From Candidatus Moraniibacteriota bacterium (GTDB lineage: Bacteria; Patescibacteriota; Minisyncoccia; CAIUEV01; JAHKAQ01): DNA of 56,620 nt. Of this stretch, positions 37,056-45,167 are shown piece by piece. The position numbers were made by a program, and so were the translations under genes. Every line of letters starts with the position of its first letter. The stretch's first letter is position 1. The notes beneath the pieces are model-generated. The model did not search any database. It saw nothing but the letters and a program-made list of their open reading frames with translations, and was not told where the DNA came from. Where the stretch lies: contig WJJI01000028.1 of NCBI GenBank assembly GCA_014729795.1, positions 1 to 56,620 of the forward strand. Direction: 5' to 3'.

Positions 37056-37982
37056 ATAAAGGGCGTTTTCCGGATTAGACTGCCCGGTCTTTATTGAGTA
37101 ATCAATCTGACTAATTTTCACCATTATTCTCTTTAAGCTTTCTAGGGTGTAACGATTCGCGTAGCTTAAGTTTTTAGCTACCACAAAACGATTCAATTTG
37201 GTTTGCTTAACAATACTATCAATAGAGTTAGCCGCTGCGCCTTGAGCGCTTTTTATTTTTGTCAAAGTTCGATAACCATAAGCAATCATACTGAGTAAAT
37301 AATAATGGTTTTCCCCGGTTTCCAAGTGATTACCTAATAATTTCAAAGCTGCTTTTCTGTCTCCTCTACCCAAAGCCTCGATTGTTTTAAAAATATCATT
37401 GATTATTTGAGCGTCGGTAATCTGTTCTAGGTCTTGTATTTGAATCCGCTTGCCTTGCTTGTAGTTTTTAAGCTTATCCAAAGCATTCATAATCATAAAT
37501 GGATCCTGAAAATAATCCTGAACTAAACGCTGAAGCACATCCCTGGAAACCAAAATATTTTTTTCTTTGGCTAAACCGCCAATATAATTTATTAAATTAG
37601 CTCCATCAAGTCTTGTAAAATCTTGCTTATAACTAGCGTTTCTTTGTAAATATTTATAAAATTGGGTACGCTTATCTATTTTGGGTTCAAAAAAATATAA
37701 AACATTATCTTGATCTTTGTATAAATTGTTATTTTTTAACAAGTTAAGCAATTTTTCTTGTTGTTCTTTATTGGTTTGGCCTGCAAAATCAGACATAAAA
37801 ACATTGCTTTGCTTGCTAAACAATCCGCCTCCTCCTAATAAATCCGCTAATTTATCAAGCTTAAAATCTGTAAAGTCGCTTAACTCCACCAAAACCTGTT
37901 TTTTTTCCTGAAGCTTTAATCTAATTTGTTTTTTTCTATTCAGTATTTGGTGTTCGCCAACCCCATAGTATAAATATAGCAT
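37035..37982 (-). CDS. holA: DNA polymerase III delta subunit
   Basis: This 315-residue clamp-loader subunit opens the beta clamp. The fold follows HolA: an N-terminal AAA+-like region (YYGVGEHQILNRKKQIR), ADLLGGGGLFSKQSNVFM, the NNLYKDQDNVLYFFE segment, and the C-terminal collar domain (DIFKTIEALGRGDRKAALKLL, LLSMIAYGYRTL). It works with DnaE (10615-14151). The 3' end overlaps rpsT by 21 bp tail to tail; the annotated stop is the first in frame. Confidence 0.9.
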   Translation of the reverse strand: MLYLYYGVGEHQILNRKKQIRLKLQEKKQVLVELSDFTDFKLDKLADLLGGGGLFSKQSNVFMSDFAGQTNKEQQEKLLNLLKNNNLYKDQDNVLYFFEPKIDKRTQFYKYLQRNASYKQDFTRLDGANLINYIGGLAKEKNILVSRDVLQRLVQDYFQDPFMIMNALDKLKNYKQGKRIQIQDLEQITDAQIINDIFKTIEALGRGDRKAALKLLGNHLETGENHYYLLSMIAYGYRTLTKIKSAQGAAANSIDSIVKQTKLNRFVVAKNLSYANRYTLESLKRIMVKISQIDYSIKTGQSNPENALYLLAAFS

Positions 37983-38000
37983 TTTATTTCAATGTTTACT

Positions 38001-38114
38001 ATGACTTACATGTTAAGGAGATTTTGCAAAAAATACCGGAATTTTTAAAGCGCATATTAAGCACACGTGAAAACCGCGGAGTTTTCTCTGAAAATTTACC
38101 AAGCGCGTAAATAC
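38001..38114. repeat. palindromic intergenic element, copy F
   Basis: The left end ATGACTTACATGTTAAGGAG and the right end AAATTTACCAAGCGCGTAA are imperfect inverted repeats. The interior (ATACCGGAATTTTTAAAGCGCATATTAAGCACACGTG) aligns with copies A and B. It lies between holA and the DUF3048 gene. Confidence 0.65.
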
Positions 38115-38172
38115 TTGAAATTTACCCTAAAAAAAATTTATGTTTCGAGCTCTAATTGAAAATTTCCGATTC

Positions 38173-39363
38173 CTAGATTGTTACCGGCTCCCATTTTAAT
38201 TTCTGGCCCGGCTCTAATACTTCAACCCAAATTTGTCCGGGAATAAGTTTAATTTCCTCTCCGTTTTCATTCAAGAATTTCAATTTAGCGGAATTCAAGC
38301 ATACTAATTCATTACCAATTACACAGTTACCTTTTTTCTTCTCCCATTTGCCTTTTATTTCCTTGCCCTCAATGTAAGCGTATAAATCTCCCTCTCCCTC
38401 CACGTCAACGTCATTATATTGACCTTCAATCTGTCTACTGTTGGCAAACATTACTATTACATTTTTCGGCGCTACTTGTTCTTTGGTGTTGGCGTCCGTA
38501 TCAATTCGTCCGCCCCATTTTCTTAAATAACTGTTGGTTTTAGGATCATAAGTATACTGTACTCGAAACTGAGAAGCAAAACCAACTGTTAAGGTACCGC
38601 CTTTGCCTCGTTCATTCATTGGGCTTTCTTCTCTATGAGGATAGCCTTCAAAATGATTCTCGGTTCGATAACCTAAAGATTTGGCTGATGATAAAAGACC
38701 CTCATATGAAGTAAAGCCATTATCCGGCGCCGGTATTCCCGGTTTTCGGTAAAAGGCTCCACCTTTGTTAGCCAAAGCATCTAAATCCGGAACCGTATTC
38801 TTGTTTTTTAACATTTCTAAAGCAAAATGAGAACCACCCCAATGCGCATAAATAGCGTCCAAACCCTTGGCAAGGGTTAAATAATCATGCCTGGCGCTCC
38901 TAATTGAACCAATTTCTTCTGGAGAATTACAAACATAAATCGCCATTAATCTGGTTACGCTTGCGGTAATCACCGGCATTTCAATCACCATATCTGCGGT
39001 TGAATTACCAGAAAGCGGTCGCACGCTTTTATCAGCGGCCAACATAACCGCGATGGGACGACGATCTTTATTGGCTGGCTCTTCACATTTCAAGCCTGAA
39101 ATTGGACTCACCTCATCCGGATTCAAAGGTTGTTGTTTTTTATTAAAATCAGGAAATTCTGAACTATATTCAAATTCTTGTTCTTCAGCTCCTGATTGTT
39201 CATTCTCCGTTGCTGGCTTATTATTGTTGCCGCTAAATACTTTTGAAAGCGCGATTAAACCCACAATTCCAATCACTACCATACCAATTGTGATTTGCAG
39301 ACCTCTGTCATTTTTAACTTTTTCCCATATTTTTTTCATAGGATTTTCCGAAATTTTTTTCAT
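38173..39363 (-). CDS. DUF3048 (YerB-like) membrane-anchored protein
   Basis: This 396-residue protein has an N-terminal membrane anchor (about 24-42, GLQITIGMVVIGIVGLIAL), an E/N-rich linker, then the DUF3048 domain: RRPIAVMLAADKSVRPLSG, ADMVIEMPVITASVTRLMAIY, IGSIRSARHDYL and AHWGGSHFALEML. The C-terminal half has the paired beta domain (VGFASQFRVQYTYD, KNVIVMFANS). The family is extracellular and of unknown biochemical function. It follows porD on the same strand after 70 nt. Confidence 0.9.
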   Translation of the reverse strand: MKKISENPMKKIWEKVKNDRGLQITIGMVVIGIVGLIALSKVFSGNNNKPATENEQSGAEEQEFEYSSEFPDFNKKQQPLNPDEVSPISGLKCEEPANKDRRPIAVMLAADKSVRPLSGNSTADMVIEMPVITASVTRLMAIYVCNSPEEIGSIRSARHDYLTLAKGLDAIYAHWGGSHFALEMLKNKNTVPDLDALANKGGAFYRKPGIPAPDNGFTSYEGLLSSAKSLGYRTENHFEGYPHREESPMNERGKGGTLTVGFASQFRVQYTYDPKTNSYLRKWGGRIDTDANTKEQVAPKNVIVMFANSRQIEGQYNDVDVEGEGDLYAYIEGKEIKGKWEKKKGNCVIGNELVCLNSAKLKFLNENGEEIKLIPGQIWVEVLEPGQKLKWEPVTI

Positions 39364-39433
39364 AATATAATTTAAATATTAATAATTAATGCGAATTAAA
39401 AAATGTTAATATTTTCAATTAAGTGTTTGTAAT

Positions 39434-39697
39434 TTACTTCATTTCAATCGCTTTAACCGGGCAAATGTCTGAACACAATCCACAACCTTTGCAATAATCA
39501 TAATCGATTTTAATCTGATCATCTGCCGGCTTCATTGCATCCTCCGGACAATTACGAGTACATGTCTGACATTTTACACATTTTTGCTGATCTATCAAAG
39601 GTTTTTCCATCCGCCAGTTTCCGGTTTTGTTGGTTTTTGAATTGCCTGGCTGCACAATATAGCCTCCAATTGGAATATCTTTCCAGCTTTTTAACAT
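39434..39697 (-). CDS. porD: 2-oxoacid:ferredoxin oxidoreductase delta (ferredoxin) subunit
   Basis: This 87-residue protein has two [4Fe-4S] motifs: C40-x2-C43-x2-C46-x3-C50-P and C69-x2-C72-x2-C75-x3-C79-P. The N-terminal WKDIPIGGYIVQPGNS is typical of PorD-type delta subunits. It passes electrons from the thiamine-diphosphate site to ferredoxin. porG is 28 nt upstream. The alpha and beta catalytic subunits are absent from the window. Confidence 0.9.
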   Translation of the reverse strand: MLKSWKDIPIGGYIVQPGNSKTNKTGNWRMEKPLIDQQKCVKCQTCTRNCPEDAMKPADDQIKIDYDYCKGCGLCSDICPVKAIEMK

Positions 39698-39725
39698 TAT
39701 ATAATTTGATTAATATGTTAAGAAC

Positions 39726-40286
39726 TTACAAACTATCATAACCTCGATCAATAACATTCATGGTTTTAGCCATGATTTCCGGACCTAATTTTTCTTCAAA
39801 TTTATTCTTGTAAACCTTTTTAAAATCTTCAAGCGAGATCATTTCTGTTATTTTAATTAACTTCCCAAATATGGCCGCTGAAAAATGAACTCCCTTCTCC
39901 CCCTCAATAAACTCTAAGGCATCTATCAAATAAAGCTTGCCATCGTAATTTATCCTTCGCAAAATCACTTCAACAATGTCCTCTTCTTCTTTGTTGGTAT
40001 TCACTATTAAAATCGGATTGTCTCTTAAGGTCTCTATAACTTCTCGATTTTCTAATAAGCTATCGTCTAGCATTATTACTAAATCAGGCTTACTGACGGG
40101 CTCTTTGGTTAAAATTTGATTATTACTCATTCTTACATAAGCTCGAACCGGCGCCCCGGTACGTTCTGGACCATATTCGGGAAAAGCCTGAGCGAATTTA
40201 CCTGATTCTATGATAGCTTCGGCTAATAACATCGCCATAGTTTTGGCTCCTTGTCCGCCTCTACCGTGAATAATTACTTTGTACAT
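39726..40286 (-). CDS. porG: 2-oxoacid:ferredoxin oxidoreductase gamma subunit
   Basis: This 186-residue subunit begins VIIHGRGGQGAKTMAMLLAE and continues FAQAFPEYGPERTGAPVRAY, the conserved gamma core that binds coenzyme A. The complex oxidises pyruvate or another 2-oxoacid to acyl-CoA with reduction of ferredoxin. The start overlaps the ispG stop by 13 nt. With porD it forms half of a four-subunit complex. Confidence 0.92.
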   Translation of the reverse strand: MYKVIIHGRGGQGAKTMAMLLAEAIIESGKFAQAFPEYGPERTGAPVRAYVRMSNNQILTKEPVSKPDLVIMLDDSLLENREVIETLRDNPILIVNTNKEEEDIVEVILRRINYDGKLYLIDALEFIEGEKGVHFSAAIFGKLIKITEMISLEDFKKVYKNKFEEKLGPEIMAKTMNVIDRGYDSL

Positions 40287-41344
40287 CTATAAGTTTCAAT
40301 TTTTTTTATTAAAAATTTTTTAGCTTCACTACAAGTTATTTTTTTCTTAACTTTGCCTTTTTCAAAATACATCAATTCCTTATTTTTTGAATCCATCCCG
40401 CTTACTCCAAAGTCAGCTTGCTTTGCCTCGCCCGGTCCGTTTACCAAACAACCCATGACTGCTACTTTTATTTGCTTTTTCATATTTTTGGTTGAACGTT
40501 CTAATTCCTTAGCTAATTGTTCAACATCAATGCAAGTTCGCGCGCAAGTCGGACAACTGATTATCTCAACTCCGGCTTTTCTTAAACCTAAAAAACTTAG
40601 CATTTTACGCCCCGCTTCAATTTCTTTTTTTGGATCTTGGCTTAAAGATACTCTTATAGTATCGCCAATTCCTTGATAAAGCAAGACCCCAAAAGCCAAA
40701 GCCGATTTAATCAATCCAGAAGAACCAAAGCCAGCTTCGGTCACCCCTAAATGCAAGGGATAATCAACAAACTTACTAATTTGTTCATTGGCTTTCACTG
40801 TTTCAATAACATCGCTGTGCTTAACTGAAATTACTAAATTGCTAAATCCCCGCTGCTGAAAAAAATCAATTTGTCTCTTAGCGGAAGCAACCAAAGCTCG
40901 CGCTTTTGGCTTTTTAAATTTTTTTAAAATATCTGTTTCAATGGAACCGGAATTAACCCCAATTCTTATGGGAATATTACTATGCTTAGCCGCCGCGATT
41001 ATTTCGAGCAAGCCTTTTGGTTTAATATTGCCGGGATTAATCCGAATTTTATCCGCTTGATTGCGACAAGCCATAACCGCTAACTTATAATCAAAATGGA
41101 TATCAGCAATAATCGGTATGTTTATCTTAGGTTTAATCCTGCTAATCGCCATGGCCGAGGCTTTATCCGGAATAGCTACTCGAACCAACTCGCAACCCGC
41201 TTTTTCCAGATTTTTAATTTGTTTAACCGTGGCTCTTACATCGCTTGTTAATGTGTTAGTCATGGACTGAATCCGAATCGGCTCCTTACCTCCTATTGCT
41301 ATTTGCCCGATTTTAACCTTTTTGGTTTTTCTTCTTAATAACAT
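40274..41344 (-). CDS. ispG: 4-hydroxy-3-methylbut-2-en-1-yl diphosphate synthase
   Basis: This 356-residue iron-sulphur enzyme of the MEP isoprenoid pathway converts MEcPP to HMBPP. The N-terminal TIM barrel has KVKIGQIAIGG, IQSMTNT and PIIADIHFDYKLA. The C-terminal [4Fe-4S] site is CPTCARTC together with MGCLVNGPGE. It overlaps prs upstream by 32 nt and porG downstream by 13 nt. The first ATG gives the normal family N-terminus, so the overlaps appear real. Confidence 0.96.
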   Translation of the reverse strand: MLLRRKTKKVKIGQIAIGGKEPIRIQSMTNTLTSDVRATVKQIKNLEKAGCELVRVAIPDKASAMAISRIKPKINIPIIADIHFDYKLAVMACRNQADKIRINPGNIKPKGLLEIIAAAKHSNIPIRIGVNSGSIETDILKKFKKPKARALVASAKRQIDFFQQRGFSNLVISVKHSDVIETVKANEQISKFVDYPLHLGVTEAGFGSSGLIKSALAFGVLLYQGIGDTIRVSLSQDPKKEIEAGRKMLSFLGLRKAGVEIISCPTCARTCIDVEQLAKELERSTKNMKKQIKVAVMGCLVNGPGEAKQADFGVSGMDSKNKELMYFEKGKVKKKITCSEAKKFLIKKIETYRCTK

Positions 41345-42266
41345 TTTTTATAGTTTGAGCGATTAACCCGGCGCAAGAAATTATTCTAAATTTCGCTATC
41401 CGCTTTTTTTCCGGAATTGGATAAGAGTTGCTTAACCAAATTTTATCAATTCGACTTCTCTGAATTTTTTCCCAAGCTCGATTAACCAACACCCCATGAG
41501 CGATACAAATTAAATAATACCTTACCCCCAAGTTTTTAATGATTTCACATGATTTAATTAAGCTGAAACCGGTTGAAACAAAATCGTCAAAAGAAATCAC
41601 TTTCTTGCCGTCTAAATCATCAGTAAAATCCGCGAAAGTAACCTTGCCAGTATTTAGATCCCGATCTTTCTTTAACTTTATTAATTGCAATCCTAATTTT
41701 TCCGCTAAAGTTTTAGATCTTTCCAGCGCTCCCTTGTCAATACAAAGCACACTCCATTCCCGCCTTTGTTTTTTTATCTTTTGAGCCAATAAATCGACAA
41801 AAATATCAACCGCGTTTAAAACTTTAACCTCTAGGCCAATTTCTTGAAAATATTTTTGGTTAAGCGGTGAATGAGTCTCTAGTAAAATTACCTCTTGAAC
41901 CCCGGCGGATTTAATAAGTTTTGCCACCAATCGAGCCGATAAAGGCTCCCCCGGACGAAAAATCTTATCCTGAGCCGAATAGCCAAGCCAAGGAATTACC
42001 GCCACAATTCTTTTTGCTCCACTGTTTCTACAAGCATCCACTAAAAGCAACAATTCCATCAACATTTCATCAACCGGTTCAACCAAAGACTGTAACACAA
42101 AAACCAAATCATCGCTTAAGTCTTCCTTGATTCGAATTCGTTTTTCGCCATTGGGAAATTTATCAATATCTACTTTTGTTAGTTCAATTTCCATCTGTTT
42201 TTCCAATTCTTGAGCCAATATTTTATTGGAATTACCGGCGATTATCTTGGTTTTTTTATAAAGCAC
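41313..42266 (-). CDS. prs: ribose-phosphate pyrophosphokinase (PRPP synthetase), divergent
   Basis: This 317-residue protein has the Prs two-lobe plan: an N-terminal KIIAGNSNKILAQEL with FPNGEKRIRI, the flexible-loop region GYSAQDKIFRPGEPLSA, HSPLNQ, and the PRPP loop SFDDFVSTGFSL. It makes PRPP from ribose 5-phosphate and ATP for nucleotide synthesis. The ATP-binding YARQDR of typical enzymes reads YSAQDK (96-101) and the PRPP loop has STG in place of DTGGT/DTAGT, so it is a divergent class. It overlaps ispG by 32 nt and feeds PyrE of the adjacent pyrimidine genes. Confidence 0.9.
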   Translation of the reverse strand: MLYKKTKIIAGNSNKILAQELEKQMEIELTKVDIDKFPNGEKRIRIKEDLSDDLVFVLQSLVEPVDEMLMELLLLVDACRNSGAKRIVAVIPWLGYSAQDKIFRPGEPLSARLVAKLIKSAGVQEVILLETHSPLNQKYFQEIGLEVKVLNAVDIFVDLLAQKIKKQRREWSVLCIDKGALERSKTLAEKLGLQLIKLKKDRDLNTGKVTFADFTDDLDGKKVISFDDFVSTGFSLIKSCEIIKNLGVRYYLICIAHGVLVNRAWEKIQRSRIDKIWLSNSYPIPEKKRIAKFRIISCAGLIAQTIKNVIKKKNQKG

Positions 42267-42331
42267 GGTTTTATTTAGCTATAAATTATAAATTTCTGCT
42301 ACCGCCTCAAAATATTTAAATTACCCGGGTA

Positions 42332-43363
42332 TTATTTTTCAATCGTCAAACCTTCTTTAATGCCTTCAAAAATAATCTCATATCTTCCATCATTCTGCAA
42401 ATTCACGATCACATATTGCTTCTCTTGATTCATAATTACATAAGGTTTGTCTTTTGAATCAAATTTAACGTAATCCTTGGGCACTAAATAGCTTGGTCGC
42501 GCTAAAGTTTTTAACTCAATTTCCACCAATTCTCCGGTTAATCCTGGTTTAAGTTCGCTATCTATGGCAATTTCCACATAAATCAGTCCAGCGTAAGCGT
42601 ATTTATTTTTATCAATTTCGTTAATTACCCCCTTGATACTTTCAGAGGAATTAACTAAGTCCACTTTAGCCTGTAATCCAAATGAAAGGTGATTGTTAAA
42701 ATCCTGAGGTAAAAATGATCTAATAACCATTCTTGAATTCCCGCTAGCTCTGACTTCTTTTTCTAAAACCTTAGCTTGCAATTCGCCAACCGCTTTTTCT
42801 AATAAAGTCATTCTGGGATTTTTGCTTGGGGTTGGCTGTTCTTGGTCTATTTGACTCTTTAAGCTAACCTGCTCCTTTTTTTTTGGCTTAGATAAATCAA
42901 TTAAAGAATTATCTTGTTTTGATTGCCGATAATCATTTTCATTACGCTCGTCCTTGAAATCTTGTAAATCAATCACAAAAGTCTCGTCATCATATTCAAA
43001 TCTCTGTTGTTTTTTATTTTTATAATAATATTGATAATCTTTGGGCTTTACGATATCTATCACTCCCGGAAAAACAATCTGCTTTTCATATAATTCTTGA
43101 TGTATAATATACGTGTTTTGATTTTGCTCTTTCTCAGGTTCGGGGCTAATTGGAGCGGGATTTAATTTTTTAACCGTTCTATTCTCTCGAATATAATTTG
43201 TGAAAATCAAAATCATTAAACTGACCAACAAAACTATCAAATAAACACTTAAGCCCTTGTTTTTTTGTAGGGTTTTTTTGGTTTTTCTTAAAATAAAATC
43301 TAACTTGCCTCTTAAATTGGCAACCCATTCCTGTTTAATTTTTTCTACTTGTTCTTTATTCAT
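42332..43363 (-). CDS. membrane-fusion (HlyD/RND adaptor)-like protein with K/Q-rich insert
   Basis: This 343-residue protein has one membrane helix (about 38-57). The C-terminal part (about 245-343) reads like a periplasmic adaptor: LKPGLTGELVEIELKTLARPSYLVP, then YVKFDSKDKPYVIMN and IIFEGIKEGLTIEK, matching the beta-barrel and membrane-proximal domains. The middle (about 100-185) is unusually charged and low-complexity, where a lipoyl and coiled-coil hairpin would be. It may be an adaptor of a transporter encoded elsewhere. Strong TTGACA upstream; prs follows after 65 nt. Confidence 0.6.
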   Translation of the reverse strand: MNKEQVEKIKQEWVANLRGKLDFILRKTKKTLQKNKGLSVYLIVLLVSLMILIFTNYIRENRTVKKLNPAPISPEPEKEQNQNTYIIHQELYEKQIVFPGVIDIVKPKDYQYYYKNKKQQRFEYDDETFVIDLQDFKDERNENDYRQSKQDNSLIDLSKPKKKEQVSLKSQIDQEQPTPSKNPRMTLLEKAVGELQAKVLEKEVRASGNSRMVIRSFLPQDFNNHLSFGLQAKVDLVNSSESIKGVINEIDKNKYAYAGLIYVEIAIDSELKPGLTGELVEIELKTLARPSYLVPKDYVKFDSKDKPYVIMNQEKQYVIVNLQNDGRYEIIFEGIKEGLTIEK

Positions 43364-43421
43364 AAAACCGCTTGTTTAAATGATCCTATTAGCAAAAATC
43401 ATGATTAAAACAAAACAGTCT

Positions 43422-43450
43422 ATTTTGAATATTTTCTTATATTTTGTCAA
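43422..43450 (-). promoter_or_regulatory. candidate sigma70 promoter of the adaptor-prs-ispG-porGD group
   Basis: On the minus strand a perfect TTGACA (43445-43450) is followed after 17 nt by CAAAAT (43422-43427, 4 of 6 matches). The predicted start lies about 52 nt before the adaptor-like ATG. Confidence 0.45.
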
Positions 43451-43497
43451 GGATTGGATGTTGCTAGGTTCCTATAGACCCGCTTAAAAAATTCGGC

Positions 43498-43653
43498 ATG
43501 CTAATTAAAATTTTTTACCTTATCCTGATTTTATCAGTCTGTTTTTCTGCGGCTTTAACCTGTTTAATCGCCATATTTACCCGTTTTTTTAATTTTTTTA
43601 ACCTCAAAATCAAGTTAAAGCAAGGTTGCTACTGTTCCCGACGTTGCAATTAA
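43498..43653 (+). CDS. possible small membrane protein (51 aa)
   Basis: This frame on the strand opposite its neighbours encodes 51 residues: a hydrophobic helix (MLIKIFYLILILSVCFSAAL onward) and a basic, cysteine-containing tail (KQGCYCSRRCN). It has no SD or obvious promoter, so expression is uncertain. It may be a real small membrane protein, the start of a decayed gene, or chance in A/T-rich DNA. Confidence 0.25.
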   Translation: MLIKIFYLILILSVCFSAALTCLIAIFTRFFNFFNLKIKLKQGCYCSRRCN

Positions 43654-43789
43654 TATTTTTCCAATTAAAGCCATTTAATTTGCCGGAAGCTTGTTGCTGA
43701 TTTAGCCGCAATCCCTGCAATTAAAAGCTCTGACTATGCTGAAAATTCCCCATCTTCTTAGTTTTTGTCCTTTTCCTATACGTTTCTAT

Positions 43790-44368
43790 CTATTCCAGAT
43801 TCGCGTGTCTTTTTTTTAAATCAGCTTCGGTTTTCCCTAATTTGCTCATTAAAATCGCTATCAAAGTGTCTAAAGTTATTAAGGCTGCGGTTTCAAAGGT
43901 GGTTCCCATTGGCGCTATTTGTCTTCTCGTGCCTAACAATTGCATAGTCAAATAATCTCCGGATTTTTCTTTGGTTTTCGTTTTTAAATATATTACGTAA
44001 TCTGCTTGTTGATGTAATTTTCCGGATTGCTCGCCAGTTATGCCTAAAACCACCAAGCCTTGCTGTTTGGCAATTTTTAACATATTAACTACACTCACCG
44101 TGTTTCCTGAACCTGAAATAAACAAAATCGCATCTCCTTTAGCAACCGCCGGGGTCACGGTCTCTCCTATAAAAAACACTTCTATCCCGAGGTGCATTAA
44201 CCGCATAGCAAAAGCCTTGCCAACCAAACCGCTGCGACCCGCGCCATAAATAAAAACTCGATTGGCAATACTCAGTTGGTTACCTACTCGCTCAATTTGA
44301 TTGAAATTCGCTTTTTCCAATACTTGTTTTAAATTGTTTACGTAATCTTTTATTATAGCGTTAATCAT
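43790..44368 (-). CDS. hxlB: 6-phospho-3-hexuloisomerase
   Basis: This 192-residue SIS-domain isomerase interconverts D-arabino-3-hexulose 6-phosphate and fructose 6-phosphate in the ribulose monophosphate pathway. The sugar-phosphate site has IYGAGRSGLVGKAFAMRLMH, IGETVTPA, ISGSGNT and PMGTTFE, and the C-terminus is KKRHANLE, a hallmark of the family. It starts 9 nt after hxlA, its pathway partner. No transmembrane or regulatory domain. The match is close to textbook, making another SIS isomerase unlikely. Confidence 0.95.
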   Translation of the reverse strand: MINAIIKDYVNNLKQVLEKANFNQIERVGNQLSIANRVFIYGAGRSGLVGKAFAMRLMHLGIEVFFIGETVTPAVAKGDAILFISGSGNTVSVVNMLKIAKQQGLVVLGITGEQSGKLHQQADYVIYLKTKTKEKSGDYLTMQLLGTRRQIAPMGTTFETAALITLDTLIAILMSKLGKTEADLKKRHANLE

Positions 44369-44377
44369 ATTTTGTAA

Positions 44378-45031
44378 TTATAGTTCATCCAAAGCTTTTT
44401 TAATTTTTTTAGCTTCCTCCTTGGAATTTTCGGCTCTAGTGATGCCTCCGCCAACAATCACAACATTTAGATTTCGTATTCCCGCCAATTCCCTAACGCT
44501 TTGCGCGTTAATACCACCGGCCACAGCCAATTGCAAATTAGTAATCTTGGCGATTTCTTCAATTTGGGCAAACGGAGACATGCCTTGCCGTTGTTGACTT
44601 ATTGTTGTGTGAACCTCCAATAAACCCGGCTGTAACGCTTCAATGTCTTTAATTCTTCGCTTTAAACCTTCAAAACCTACCAATTCCATAATTCCACAAA
44701 TATCAACCGCGATTGTAACATCATCATGTTTTTTAGCTTCTTCTACCGCTTCCTTTACGGTTTCCAAAGGCGATATCCCCAAAACATGGACAATATTTGC
44801 GCCGGCTTGCGCCGCAATTCGGGTTTCCAAATCTCCCACGTCAGCTGCCTTCATATCTGCATCAATGATTTTATGCGGAAACCTGTCTTTTAAAGCTCTG
44901 ACCGCTTCCAAACCCACTGCTTTTATCAAAGGTGTGCCTGCCTCCATTATATCAATATAATCAGCGGCCTTTTCCGCTACTTCAAGCGCCGGATTTAACT
45001 CGGTAAAATCCAAGGCTAATTGTAATTTCAT
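44378..45031 (-). CDS. hxlA: 3-hexulose-6-phosphate synthase
   Basis: This 217-residue member of the orotidine decarboxylase superfamily condenses ribulose 5-phosphate with formaldehyde or, in reverse, releases both from hexulose 6-phosphate. Active-site positions fit HPS: D8, E30 (MEAGTPLIK), D59-x-K61-x2-D64 (DADMKAAD), D110 and H141 (EVHTT), and phosphate-binding AVAGGIN and VIVGGGITRA. The EAGTPLIK segment and the hxlB neighbour separate it from true PyrF. It follows rpiB by 136 nt containing a palindromic element. Confidence 0.93.
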   Translation of the reverse strand: MKLQLALDFTELNPALEVAEKAADYIDIMEAGTPLIKAVGLEAVRALKDRFPHKIIDADMKAADVGDLETRIAAQAGANIVHVLGISPLETVKEAVEEAKKHDDVTIAVDICGIMELVGFEGLKRRIKDIEALQPGLLEVHTTISQQRQGMSPFAQIEEIAKITNLQLAVAGGINAQSVRELAGIRNLNVVIVGGGITRAENSKEEAKKIKKALDEL

Positions 45032-45044
45032 TTTTTAATATTAA

Positions 45045-45163
45045 AAAATTAGCGATAACATTTTTTTAACAAGTTAAGAAACTTCTCAAAAAAACAAAGC
45101 GACGTGACCAAGTTTTCATTTTTTGAAAAATTTTTTATCAAAAATACCCAACGCTTAATTCTT
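45045..45163. repeat. palindromic intergenic element, copy H (degenerate)
   Basis: The right end CAAAAATACCCAACGCTTAATTCTT pairs imperfectly with the left AAATTAGCGATAACATTTTT. The interior AAAGCGACGTGACCAAG resembles copy B (AAAGCG-AT-CCGTGACCAAA). It lies between rpiB and hxlA. Confidence 0.5.
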
Positions 45164-45167
45164 AAAA

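Larger units (their letters stand above)
43364..43789. other. 426-bp spacer between hxlB and the adaptor-like gene
   Basis: This is the longest gene-poor stretch inside the minus-strand array. It holds a candidate promoter for the adaptor-prs group (43422-43450) and, on the opposite strand, a small possible gene (43498-43653). After that frame's stops the same frame reads on with coding-like composition (RKLVADLAAIPAIKSSDYAE), so decayed coding sequence is possible. No palindromic element of the family or structured RNA is evident. Confidence 0.5.

Noticed and set aside
44378-45031. hxlA as orotidine 5'-phosphate decarboxylase (pyrF)
   Set aside because: It shares the DxKxxD motif of the superfamily, but EAGTPLIK, VHTT, the C-terminal pattern and adjacency to hxlB point to hexulose-6-phosphate synthase.
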